This document shows, one piece after another, positions 56,717-63,854 of a DNA stretch of 64,000 nt. Each line of letters opens with the position of its first letter. The stretch's first letter is position 1. The notes under the pieces are model-generated. The model was not told the origin of the DNA, searched no databases, and saw nothing but the letters and a program-made list of their open reading frames with translations. Source of the stretch: Corynebacterium qintianiae (GTDB lineage Bacteria; Actinomycetota; Actinomycetes; Mycobacteriales; Mycobacteriaceae); the NCBI RefSeq assembly GCF_011038645.2, contig NZ_CP064955.1, forward strand, positions 868,001 to 932,000, read 5' to 3'. The translations under genes were made by a program, and so were the position numbers.

Positions 56717-57157
56717 CTAGGCATTTGCCTTGATTTCCATTCTCTCGTGATTTGGGTTGCCAGTCCAAAACTCTTCTTCTACTTCTGCCGGCGTGCGGTA
56801 GCCGAGACTTTGGTGAAGCCTTGATTCGTTCCACCACGTGACCCACTCGAAGGTCGCGATTTCTACGTCGACCACATCGTTCCAAGTGCGGGTATGAATG
56901 AGTTCATTTTTGTAGGAACCGTTGACATTTTCGGCTAAGGCATTGTCGTAGGAGTCACCGACCGTCCCAGTAGAGGCCGTGATTCCGTGCTCGGCTAGAC
57001 GCTCGTTGTAGACAATGCTGACGTATTGCGATCCGTGATCTGCATGGTGAACAAGGCCCGCTGTGTCCTTGGCACACACAATGGCTTGATTTAAGCGCCT
57101 GCAGCGGCAACGCCTCGGTACGCATCGAATCGGACAACGCCCACCCGACGATCCGAC
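56716..57157 (-). mobile_element. Truncated IS3-family element with transposase remnant
   Basis: The minus strand encodes the C-terminal half of an IS3-type OrfB: HHADHGSQYVSIVYNERLA (second Asp), TGTVGDSYDNALAENVNGSY (Glu) and FEWVTWWNESRLHQSLGYRTP to the stop at 56717-56719. The upstream frame, RRIVGWALSDSMRTEALPLQAL, is one base out of phase at about 57093, where an extra A makes AAA. The N-terminal half is missing at 57157, where the second IS begins. It interrupts the integrase at its other end. Confidence 0.8.
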
Positions 57158-57194
57158 GGGGCCCGAACCCCGGAAAGTGGACACGGGGATTTAA

Positions 57195-58106
57195 TCAAGA
57201 TGCGATAGTAAGTGTAGCTGATCCGGTGGCCTCGAAGGCGTTCGGCGAGCGGTAACCACACCACGAGTGCAACCGTTGGGTGTTGTACCGGATGCACCAC
57301 TGGAACACGTCCCGGCGACACACGAGCTGGCTGGCGAAAACAGGCTCGTCCTGAAGGACTTCCCGTTTCAGTGTGGCGTTGAACGACTCCGCCAACGAGT
57401 TGTCCGCGCTCGTCCCGATCGTACCCATCGACTGGGTGACACCGAACCGCTCACATAACCTCCGGTACTGCTCAGAGGTATAGACACTGCCGTGATCCGA
57501 GTGAAAAATCGCCCCGTCAAGGCTACCTCGGACCCCGTGAGCCATCGTGAGGGCTTCTTCGACCAACTCGGTGCGCATGTGGTCGGCGATCGCGAAACCG
57601 GTCAACTGCCGCGAATAGCAGTCGATGACCGTGGCCAGGTACATATTCGACCCGTCCGCGATCGGCAGGTACGTGATATCGCCGACGTAGACCTTGTTCG
57701 GTTTCTCCGCGGTGAACCGGCGTTTCAGAAGGTCAGGGAATTTAGGCGCACGTTTCGCGGACACGGTGGTCTTCACCCGGCGTTTCCTGGTGTAGCCGAA
57801 AAGGCCCATCTGCCGCATCAACCTGGCAGTGTGCTTGTGATTGAGACGGTCACTATTGCCCCGGTCGTTGGCGGGATCGGCGTTGATGGCCGCAGTCACA
57901 CGTTTCGCCCCGTAACAGCCGTTCTCGGCCGTGAACACGGCCTTGATCCTCGCTCCCAGCGCCGCGTCAGCGACGAGGCGTCGCCGGCGGGCAGGAGCAG
58001 CAGATTTCCATTTGTAATACGAGGACCGGTTGACCTTCAGGACCTCACATAACCGCTTGACCTCGTAGAAGTCTCGGTGGTCATCAACGAACTGAAAGCG
58101 GTTCAC
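57195..58106 (-). CDS. IS3-family transposase OrfB
   Basis: The 303-residue protein has an HTH_21-like N-terminus and an rve integrase core with all DDE acids: KVYVGDITYLPIADGSN (Asp near 145), FHSDHGSVYTSEQ (Asp near 207) and NSLAESFNATLKREVL (Glu near 243), then YNTQRLHSWCGYRSPNAFE. The start is the GTG at 58106, 12 bases after the orfA stop, in the same frame as the orfA end. It appears complete. Confidence 0.85.
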   Translation of the reverse strand: MNRFQFVDDHRDFYEVKRLCEVLKVNRSSYYKWKSAAPARRRRLVADAALGARIKAVFTAENGCYGAKRVTAAINADPANDRGNSDRLNHKHTARLMRQMGLFGYTRKRRVKTTVSAKRAPKFPDLLKRRFTAEKPNKVYVGDITYLPIADGSNMYLATVIDCYSRQLTGFAIADHMRTELVEEALTMAHGVRGSLDGAIFHSDHGSVYTSEQYRRLCERFGVTQSMGTIGTSADNSLAESFNATLKREVLQDEPVFASQLVCRRDVFQWCIRYNTQRLHSWCGYRSPNAFEATGSATLTIAS

Positions 58107-58118
58107 CAGTTCGTCTCT

Positions 58119-58446
58119 TTAAGCGAAATATTTGGCCGCCTTGCGCAGGATCTCTCGTTCCTCCCGGAGCTTGACGTTCTCGCGTTCCAACACGCGGATC
58201 CGCTCGGCATCGGAGAGTCCTTCAGCCGGGGAGCGTTCGCTGTTGGCTGCGGCGATCGGGCTGGCGACTTTTTCACCGTTGGCGTTGGTTTTGGTGCCGG
58301 TGCCGAAGGCGTCGAGCCAGGTGCGCAGGGAGTTGCGGTTGACCCCGAGATCGGAGGCGATCGCGTTGATCGTGGCTCCGGGGGTCGACTCGTACAACGA
58401 CACTTCCGTCACGCTTGAACTGCTCGGTGTAGGTCTTGCGTGGCAT
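58119..58446 (-). pseudogene. IS3-family OrfA, frameshifted near its start
   Basis: OrfA binds the IS ends through a helix-turn-helix. The ATG at 58446 starts MPRKTYTEQFKRD, then the frame is lost; the proper continuation, VSLYESTPGATINAIASDLG, is open in another frame from about 58410, because GACGGAAGTG has one base more than expected. A leucine-zipper-like end, RIRVLERENVKLREEREILR, is intact. A shorter product from the GTG at 58412 would lack part of the first helix. Confidence 0.7.
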
Positions 58447-58520
58447 GGTGGAAAGGTACCTTACTTTCCCAGCGAGATGCTGGTTTCAGCGTGTCCACCA
58501 CCAAGGGGTCAGGTCCCCCC

Positions 58521-58738
58521 ACTTCACGCAGCCTGCTCCACGCTTCGTGGGAGTCGCGGTAGGGGAGGAAGCAGGATCGGGGTAGGGGGTTGTCATGGCG
58601 CCTCTATGCCTTGCAGTCCAGCTCGGCATAGCGGCTCTGCGACGAAAACGAACGACCCCGCAACAAAGCCGAGTCGCGCAAAGTTGGTTGGCATGCCCGT
58701 CGATGAACCCGTGGCCCCTAAACGACTACTTTGGGGGC
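58521..58738. other. Gap between the IS and the AT-rich genes
   Basis: No gene is credible. The sequence changes at about 58690 from GC-rich to AT-rich, and a CCCCTAAACGACTACTTTGG-like hairpin lies just before the ATG at 58739. This may be the junction of cargo with IS-linked DNA. Confidence 0.4.
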
Positions 58739-59035
58739 ATGATTGAAAAGAAGCTGACCACTCTTATTTTCGGAAACCTCGTACTGGAGTCGACACTAAC
58801 AGCGTGTTACGTACGGGTGTATGCAGATGATAAACGGTCCTTTTCTATGAGCGCAAACCCTCCAGTTGAATTGAAAGTGCCTCTTGATGAATTGAAAAAG
58901 AATGCTTCAAGAGAGCAAAAAGAAGCAATCGCCTCTCGCATTTTCGATGAGACTAGACATCTTTTAGATGCAGACTATCCGGGCGGATCTGATGCTGCAT
59001 CTAGGGAACTACTCGATTGGTTATGTGCACCTTAA
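58739..59035 (+). CDS. Small AT-rich hypothetical protein
   Basis: The 98-residue protein starts MIEKKLTTLIFGNLVLEST at the ATG at 58739; a longer frame from 58595 reads through GC-rich DNA and is doubtful. It is acidic in the C-terminal half, with a helical segment LDELKKNASREQKEAIASRI and an end RELLDWLCAP. No signal peptide or known domain is visible. Codon use differs from the chromosome, as in the neighbouring operon, so it belongs to the imported DNA. Function unknown. Confidence 0.55.
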   Translation: MIEKKLTTLIFGNLVLESTLTACYVRVYADDKRSFSMSANPPVELKVPLDELKKNASREQKEAIASRIFDETRHLLDADYPGGSDAASRELLDWLCAP

Positions 59036-59166
59036 CCCACATCGCAGGGAAGGTGAATTTCATCGGATAGACCGACTCCTCGATGGTCTCCAGCGTTGAT
59101 TGTCGCACTTATGCGGTAGTCGTGGCCGATAAGTAGAAGGTGATCTAAATACTCGTAAGCTAACAC
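59032..59166 (-). CDS. Possible small protein, doubtful
   Basis: A frame from the GTG at 59166 gives 44 residues with LDHLLLIGHDYRISATINAG and LSDEIHLPCDVG. The frame stays open further upstream to about 59205 without a better start. The composition is protein-like, and the stop overlaps that of the gene at 58739 tail to tail. It may be the end of a larger lost gene. Confidence 0.25.
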   Translation of the reverse strand: MLAYEYLDHLLLIGHDYRISATINAGDHRGVGLSDEIHLPCDVG

Positions 59167-59208
59167 TCGTGTGAAGCTAGTGAGGCTGTTTTCGGACGTG
59201 CTACCCCT

Positions 59209-59253
59209 AAGAATGCCCCCATCACCTCACGGTGATAGGGGCCGTTCTTATTT
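59209..59253. terminator. Bidirectional terminator inside the element
   Basis: AAGAATGCCCCCATCACC pairs with GGTGATAGGGGCCGTTCTT around the loop TCAC, with A-rich and T-rich flanks on the two sides. It can serve the plus-strand small gene and the minus-strand three-gene operon that ends at 59373. The remaining gap (59254-59372) shows nothing else. Confidence 0.75.
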
Positions 59254-59372
59254 CTAAACTTTATTCTGCTATGACTGCTGGAAAATTGATGCTGCAGCCA
59301 TCGCGATCTTCCTTGCTAGCGTGTGACTGGGCTGGGGAAGGGAAAATATAACTCCAGATATCCCATGCGAAC

Positions 59373-60299
59373 TTATTCTCCTCGGGGAGAAGAGTACGAT
59401 AATGCTGAAAATTCTAGGCTCTCAGTATGGATAAACTGGTCATAATTGAAATCGAGTGCTGATACAACCTCGGAATGAATCGAAGCGACTTCTGTATTAA
59501 GTTCACTCTGAAGATACTGATCGTAGACATGGTCGGCATAATGCTCCCATAGTGCATATTTCGTTCCCAGGGAGACGTCCGAGCCGATGTTGGAACAGAT
59601 TAACTCGGCTGTCTTCTCAAAAGAGAGATCTTGGCATTGGGTTTGCTTAGGGTCGAGGCCGTGAATTTTGCCCGTAGACCAAGTCCATTCTACCTCAATG
59701 AAGTCCTCAGAAGATAGAAGTTCTGCAGGAAGAAGATAGTACAGTGTTAACTCTCGACCTGGTTGATTCCATTCCTGGCATCCAATTCTAATATCGGTTA
59801 GATAATCAAGAGCTTCTGCTATGTGGCTACTCTTGAAGTATCTATCCCTTAACTTCGTAGAAAATTTTTGCATTACGAGATTAACTTCGTCAGGGAGCGC
59901 CGCTCGGGAATATGCCCGTCCGATTCTACTACTAAGAACTGAAGCTTCTTTACCACTTGCGTAATCGACGGTTTCCCCTACTATCGGGCAACCCACAAGA
60001 ACATCCCGGGGCACAGAGTGGACTTCCTCGAGATTGGCGGCACGGTTAGGGGAGGGGCCAACTGGAACAAAGAGAGGTTTGCGACCTTTTTTGATATTAC
60101 TTTGATCGCCCTTGCCAATTTCAATTACTGGTGCAACAGAGACAAATTCCCTATTTTTATTACGCACATCACAGGTCTGGCTGACGACTGCAATATCCCC
60201 GTCTGGAATACTGCAGTTGAAACCCGCTGTACTTGGTTGCTCAAGGATGTCACCCTGCTTAAGATTCGCAAGGGCAGGCTCGACTACTTTCTCGCTCAT
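59373..60299 (-). CDS. Unrecognised protein with SQTCD motif, third gene of the AT-rich operon
   Basis: The 308-residue soluble protein starts MSEKVVEPALANLKQGDILEQ. Near residue 35 it has DGDIAVVSQTCDVRNKNREFVSVAPV, a beta-rich segment with a conserved-looking Cys-Asp pair. The middle is helical (LPDEVNLVMQKFSTKLRDRYF) and the C-terminus acidic. No known catalytic signature is visible to me. The ATG lies 4 bases after the stop of the HTH gene, so it belongs to the same transcript. Low-GC codon use points to transfer. It may be an effector of a defence or toxin system, but that is a guess. Confidence 0.7.
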   Translation of the reverse strand: MSEKVVEPALANLKQGDILEQPSTAGFNCSIPDGDIAVVSQTCDVRNKNREFVSVAPVIEIGKGDQSNIKKGRKPLFVPVGPSPNRAANLEEVHSVPRDVLVGCPIVGETVDYASGKEASVLSSRIGRAYSRAALPDEVNLVMQKFSTKLRDRYFKSSHIAEALDYLTDIRIGCQEWNQPGRELTLYYLLPAELLSSEDFIEVEWTWSTGKIHGLDPKQTQCQDLSFEKTAELICSNIGSDVSLGTKYALWEHYADHVYDQYLQSELNTEVASIHSEVVSALDFNYDQFIHTESLEFSALSYSSPRGE

Positions 60300-60303
60300 A
60301 ATG

Positions 60304-60831
60304 TTAGCCGAGTCTCTCCATTACCGGCAGGGTATGCTGCAGCTGATACCCTTGACGACCCTCGGCTATGAACTGCTCGACCAAGCTTTTCCCACCCGTT
60401 GAAGAGAGTAGGAGAGTGCGGCGCTGTTCTGGCGAGTTAACCCCTAAAGAAGAAACTAGAGCATGGAAGGCACGTATGCGCTGCGCGTTACTCACGGATA
60501 TTGAGCTGCCGTTAGCCCAGTTATGGATCGAACGGCGACTCACGTTGAATACATGTCCTAGTTCCTTGGCAGTTAGTCCGGAAATGTTCTGAAGACTTTT
60601 AACAAGAAATGCAGGACTTACCTCAGGCTTCTTGGCTGTTTTAGGGGTTGATGTTGCCGTCTGCTGTTTCAAACCTAGTCCTGACCAATAACGGGTAAAT
60701 GCTGAATCAGGATAGAGGCTTTTCGTTTGGGCGGGGGCGTGCGCCGTTGGTAGCCACATGGCCGCAGTTGTTATCAGTGCAACACCGAAACCGGTAGTGG
60801 TAGACGAAAGTGCCTTAGTTTTAACCTTCAT
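60304..60831 (-). CDS. Membrane-anchored or exported helix-turn-helix protein
   Basis: The 175-residue protein has a hydrophobic N-terminal stretch (TTTGFGVALITTAAMWLPTAHA, residues about 11-32, which ends like a signal peptide) and a linker. An XRE-type helix-turn-helix follows, ISGLTAKELGHVFNVSRRSI, then HNWANGSSISVSNAQRIRAF near residue 100. A DNA-binding fold behind a membrane segment is unusual; it could be a membrane-tethered regulator. The ATG at 60831 has GGAGGAGA just before it and lies inside the upstream gene by 11 bases. Confidence 0.72.
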   Translation of the reverse strand: MKVKTKALSSTTTGFGVALITTAAMWLPTAHAPAQTKSLYPDSAFTRYWSGLGLKQQTATSTPKTAKKPEVSPAFLVKSLQNISGLTAKELGHVFNVSRRSIHNWANGSSISVSNAQRIRAFHALVSSLGVNSPEQRRTLLLSSTGGKSLVEQFIAEGRQGYQLQHTLPVMERLG

Positions 60832-61642
60832 GGTCTCCTCCGAACGCGGTTTCCCCTGCTTCCAAGAGAACATATTTGAAGAAATCGTAACAAGTGTCTG
60901 AAAGTGTACCTACGGTCTCCATCACAAAATTGGGTGAGAAGCGTTGATTAGTCACTTGAAATGCATCTAGATCAAGCGCCCAAGCCCGTTTATCTAAAGG
61001 GGCTAGAGCTTGGTCGGGGGTTTGACCAGGGGCCATTAATCCGGAGCGGACATTCAGAGCTATACCGTCGAGTTCGTATAGAGCCTGGGATAAAGATCCA
61101 TGAAGTGTGATCCCTTCAGGAACATCAAGAAATTGGTACCCTAACGCTTCGCTTTTAAAGTGCTGGTTGAGATTGGTAATCTTATTTGCATCTTCTACTC
61201 GGTTGACGTAACGCACGCCCACTCGAGAGATCACTTCGATGCCCAAGCATTTGTGAACTGCAAGAAGAATTGGTTCTAATCTGTCAAGGACATCCTGGAA
61301 CTTATAGTCAGGATAAGCGCCACAGGACAAGCTAATAAACTTTTGATTTAGATGAACAGTCCACACATTGTCGGCACTACTGTATTGATAAGAAACCCCG
61401 CCCTGGACTTGCTCTATTCCTTCCGGGGAAATTTTAAACTCAGCCTCAGAGGCTGTGCTGGCGAGAGGGAATCCTTTCAGTTCCGAGCTGAAGGAGTTAA
61501 TAGCTGCCTCGAAAGAAGAATTCAAATGAGTATGCTCAGGCCATTGAATTTGAGCAATGACCAGCTGGAGTGGAGCGGCATCGAGTCGCACCTTCCGGTT
61601 GGTGTCGCCAGTGAAGGGTCGATATTTTTTGCGGATTTCCAT
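60821..61642 (-). CDS. TIGR04255-like protein, first gene of the AT-rich operon
   Basis: The 273-residue protein resembles the sporadically distributed TIGR04255 family: an early DAAPLQLVIAQIQWPEHTHL, the strand VWTVHLNQKFISLSC and the typical VISRVGVRYVNRVED near residue 138. The function of the family is unknown, and its patchy spread suggests transfer. The N-terminus MEIRKKYRPFTGDTNRKVRL is basic. The start ATG follows two tandem copies of AAGGTGTGAAGT, each with a possible ribosome binding site. It overlaps the next gene by 11 bases. Confidence 0.68.
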   Translation of the reverse strand: MEIRKKYRPFTGDTNRKVRLDAAPLQLVIAQIQWPEHTHLNSSFEAAINSFSSELKGFPLASTASEAEFKISPEGIEQVQGGVSYQYSSADNVWTVHLNQKFISLSCGAYPDYKFQDVLDRLEPILLAVHKCLGIEVISRVGVRYVNRVEDANKITNLNQHFKSEALGYQFLDVPEGITLHGSLSQALYELDGIALNVRSGLMAPGQTPDQALAPLDKRAWALDLDAFQVTNQRFSPNFVMETVGTLSDTCYDFFKYVLLEAGETAFGGDHEG

Positions 61643-61666
61643 ACTTCACACCTTACTTCACACCTT
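61643..61666 (-). repeat. Tandem 12-bp repeat at the start of the operon
   Basis: ACTTCACACCTT occurs twice directly in tandem (61643-61654, 61655-61666); on the coding strand this is AAGGTGTGAAGT twice, ending right at the ATG. It doubles a likely ribosome binding site, and a change in copy number would alter translation of the whole operon. Confidence 0.6.
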
Positions 61667-61987
61667 CAGATGATTTCAGGTAACCCTCCGTTTCGCAATG
61701 ATTCTTAGGGGAAATCCTGGGTACGCACCCCATGAGTTACCAATCCGAGCTTGTCGGCCTCTCAAATACATTGAATGGTATATCCGTGAGTGGCGAGCGA
61801 GGGTTCATTCGTTATCGTTGCCTAGAAAGATCGTGTTTAGTTGGACTGCGAAAGGGGCTGAATGGTTCCCCGTTCCATCCCGCAAATATCCCGCAGCAGC
61901 TGGCCAACAGCCTGATTCAGGTGATTCTGGCACATCATGTGACCATCTCTGACCGGCGTAAACACACCCTCCAGGGGCTACACTCTC
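61667..61987. other. Spacer between the operon and attR
   Basis: The DNA becomes GC-richer towards attR. The longest frame in it (from 61732) runs through attR and the ilvC terminator and is not credible. It holds the right arm site and probably the operon promoter at its left side. Confidence 0.4.
61877..61895 (+). repeat. Candidate integrase arm site, right
   Basis: ATCCCGCAAATATCCCGCA is the near-exact counterpart of the left site at 55612-55630, again two ATCCCGCA units 11 bases apart, 92 bases before attR. Confidence 0.6.
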
Positions 61988-62022
61988 ATGAGCTGGGTGA
62001 AGAACCCCCTCACCGATACCGC
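61988..62022. other. attR of the element, with remnant of the ilvC 3' end
   Basis: The bases read in frame as [13 protein letters not shown] and stop at 62026-62028, a second copy of the ilvC C-terminus without its gene. The ilvC-type terminator follows at once, so this side probably held the original gene end. Confidence 0.78.
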
Positions 62023-62047
62023 TCAGTAAAAACCTGCAACGTCTCTG

Positions 62048-62086
62048 AAGGCCCCGCTCCTCTACAGGGGAGCGGGGCCTTCTTCT
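62048..62086 (+). terminator. Terminator, probably the original ilvC terminator
   Basis: AAGGCCCCGCTCC (62048-62060) pairs with GGAGCGGGGCCTT (62069-62081) and is followed by CTTCT. It stands 20 bases beyond the orphan ilvC end at attR, which suggests that the element separated ilvC from it. Confidence 0.85.
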
Positions 62087-62123
62087 CTGCCCCGGTCTTG
62101 CCGCAGTGCGGGGGAGGGCATAT

Positions 62124-62155
62124 GAAAAACCCCGCTTCCAGCGCGGAAGCGGGGA
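62124..62155 (-). terminator. Terminator of the small repeat-bearing membrane protein gene
   Basis: CCCCGCTTC (62130-62138) pairs with GAAGCGGGG (62145-62153) and has AAAAA before it, which reads as a stem followed by TTTTT on the minus strand, 35 bases beyond the end of the gene at 62190. Confidence 0.78.
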
Positions 62156-62189
62156 GATGTGCCAGCGGGCGCGGAGCCCGCCTCACATA

Positions 62190-62657
62190 TTAATTGGTGG
62201 CGACAGCGCTCTCTGCGGCGTTGCCGGCGCTCTCTGCCGCGTTGCCAGCACCGTTAGCGGCGCTCTCTGCCGCGTTGCCAGCACCGTTAGCGGCGCTCTC
62301 TGCCGCGTTGCCAGCGGTGGTGTTGTCGGCAGCCTCGGTCTCGGTGACGTTCTCGGTCTCGGTCGCAACCACGGAGGTGGAGGTCTCGCCGGTGGTGGCA
62401 GCCTCGTCGTCGTTGTTGAACAGGGACCACAGCAGCCAGCCGAGGAGCAGCAGGGCCAAGAGGCCGAGCAGCCACTTCCACCAGCCGCTACCCTCGTTCT
62501 CTGCAACGGCGGTGGAGCCAGCGGTGTCGCGGGTGGTGCGCTCGGTGGTGACCTTCTCAACGCGGGTCGTATCCGCGTCGCCCACGCGGCGGGTAACTTC
62601 CTCGTTGTTGAGGTTGCGGGGGTCCTTCGGATCCGGGGTGAGGTTGTTGTTCGTCAT
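62190..62657 (-). CDS. Small single-span membrane protein with 11-residue repeats
   Basis: The 155-residue protein has a charged N-terminal half, one transmembrane segment (WWKWLLGLLALLLLGWLLWSLF, split: residues about 59-80) and an outer C-terminal tail rich in Thr, Glu, Ala and Asn. In that tail GNAAESAANGA is repeated two times plus partial copies. It may be an envelope-associated protein. No function is known. The ATG at 62657 follows AAAGGAC. Confidence 0.7.
   Translation of the reverse strand: MTNNNLTPDPKDPRNLNNEEVTRRVGDADTTRVEKVTTERTTRDTAGSTAVAENEGSGWWKWLLGLLALLLLGWLLWSLFNNDDEAATTGETSTSVVATETENVTETEAADNTTAGNAAESAANGAGNAAESAANGAGNAAESAGNAAESAVATN
62230..62319. repeat. 33-bp tandem repeat in the membrane protein gene
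   Basis: Two nearly exact 33-bp units (62230-62262 and 62263-62295) and a partial third code for repeats of GNAAESAANGA. The unit length keeps the frame, so copy number can vary without breaking the gene. Confidence 0.75.
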
Positions 62658-62920
62658 AGCGAGGTCCTTTCGTCTAACGGTCTAATGTGTCGGCGCTGGG
62701 CGCCAGCTAAAGCGATCCTGCCGGTTTGCCGTTTGGGGTTCCACCCGGCACCGAACTGGTCGCTTGAATAGGTTAACAACAATCGAAGTTTCCATGCGTT
62801 CACGTTTGTGTAACGGAATGGCAACTTCCGACGTTTGCCCAATTCAGAAGCGTTTCGGTCGGCTCACTCGCATTGTCAATAGGTTGCCGATAATGCGGTT
62901 AAGCGTTTAGGGTGGGTCAC

Positions 62921-63808
62921 ATGAGCCACAGCCACGGTCATTCGCACGGCGGTGCACCCCTTATCACGCTCCTCACTTCCCTCGTAATCACCGTGACGGT
63001 GTTTCTCGTCGAATTAGTGGGAAGTTTCCTGTCCGGATCCGTAGCGCTTGCGGCTGACGCTATGCACATGCTCTCCGATTCGGCTGGTTTAATCGTCGCC
63101 GTGATCGGTGTCCTAATCGGGCGGCGCGCGGCCACTAGAACTGCCACCTTCGGCTATGCCAGGGCGGAGGTGTTCGCGGCGCTGCTCAACGCTGCCGCCG
63201 TACTCGTTGTCACCGGATGGATTGTGTTCGAAGCCGTGTCCAGGTTGCAAGAGCCCGCCCAGATTGAGACGGACACAATGATGGCTGTGGCGCTTACCGG
63301 TTTGGTGGCTAACGCGGTCTCAGCCTTCATCCTCAACCGGCAGAGAGGCGCATCGATCACCGTAGAGGGTGCGTTCCTCCACGTGATCGTGGACCTGTTC
63401 GCCTCCGTGGCGGTGCTCGTCGCCGGGGCGGTCATCGTGCTCACCGGGTTTCACGCCGCCGATGTCGTAGCCTCGCTCATCATCGCGTCGGTGGTTGTGC
63501 CGCGTGCATGGCAGCTGGCCCGCCAATCGGTGCGGGTGCTCTTGGAGCAGGCGCCCCGCGGTTTCGACGCGGACGCCGTTGCAGCTGCGCTCCGCGGCAT
63601 CGACGGCGTGGCCGATGTGCACGATGCCCACGTCTGGTCGCTCGACGGAACATTCGTCGTAGCTACCGCCCATCTCGTCAGCGACGGCTCCGTGAAGAAT
63701 GGCCCGCTTCTTGACGCGGCCCAGCAACGCCTCACCGACCTCGGTGTCGACCACCCGACCGTCCAAATCGAACGCCCGGAGCATGCCGAACACGAGCATG
63801 TGTGCTGA
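62921..63808 (+). CDS. Cation diffusion facilitator metal exporter
   Basis: The 295-residue CDF protein exports zinc or cobalt in exchange for protons. An N-terminal His-rich stretch (SHSHGHSHGG) is followed by six transmembrane helices. The metal sites are ALAADAMHMLSDSAGL (HxxxD) near residue 45 and FLHVIVDLFASVAVL near 152, and the cytosolic domain has VADVHDAHVWSLDG. The ATG at 62921 follows AGGGTGGG; a GTG at 62912 is possible. The metal is inferred as zinc. Confidence 0.9.
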   Translation: MSHSHGHSHGGAPLITLLTSLVITVTVFLVELVGSFLSGSVALAADAMHMLSDSAGLIVAVIGVLIGRRAATRTATFGYARAEVFAALLNAAAVLVVTGWIVFEAVSRLQEPAQIETDTMMAVALTGLVANAVSAFILNRQRGASITVEGAFLHVIVDLFASVAVLVAGAVIVLTGFHAADVVASLIIASVVVPRAWQLARQSVRVLLEQAPRGFDADAVAAALRGIDGVADVHDAHVWSLDGTFVVATAHLVSDGSVKNGPLLDAAQQRLTDLGVDHPTVQIERPEHAEHEHVC

Positions 63809-63854
63809 GATTACTCGGCCGGAAGGTTGGCGTCGTTTGTCTTAGAGTGTGGGC

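Larger units (their letters stand above)
57158..58520 (-). mobile_element. IS3-family insertion sequence
   Basis: Its ends are imperfect inverted repeats of about 28 bases: GGGGCCCGAACCCC...GTGGACACG from 57158, and the reverse of 58520 reading GGGGACCTGACCCC...GTGGACACG. It holds orfA and orfB on the minus strand. It sits in the other IS, but the rest of that IS is not found beyond 58520, so a deletion followed. No clear target duplication is visible. Confidence 0.78.

Noticed and set aside
57093..57321. Plus or minus frames across the IS junction as new fusion genes
   Set aside because: They join parts of two IS elements by chance and lack a start signal.
61732..62193. Plus-strand frame of 153 codons
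   Set aside because: It runs through attR, the ilvC terminator and a second terminator in a frame that does not match the ilvC remnant.
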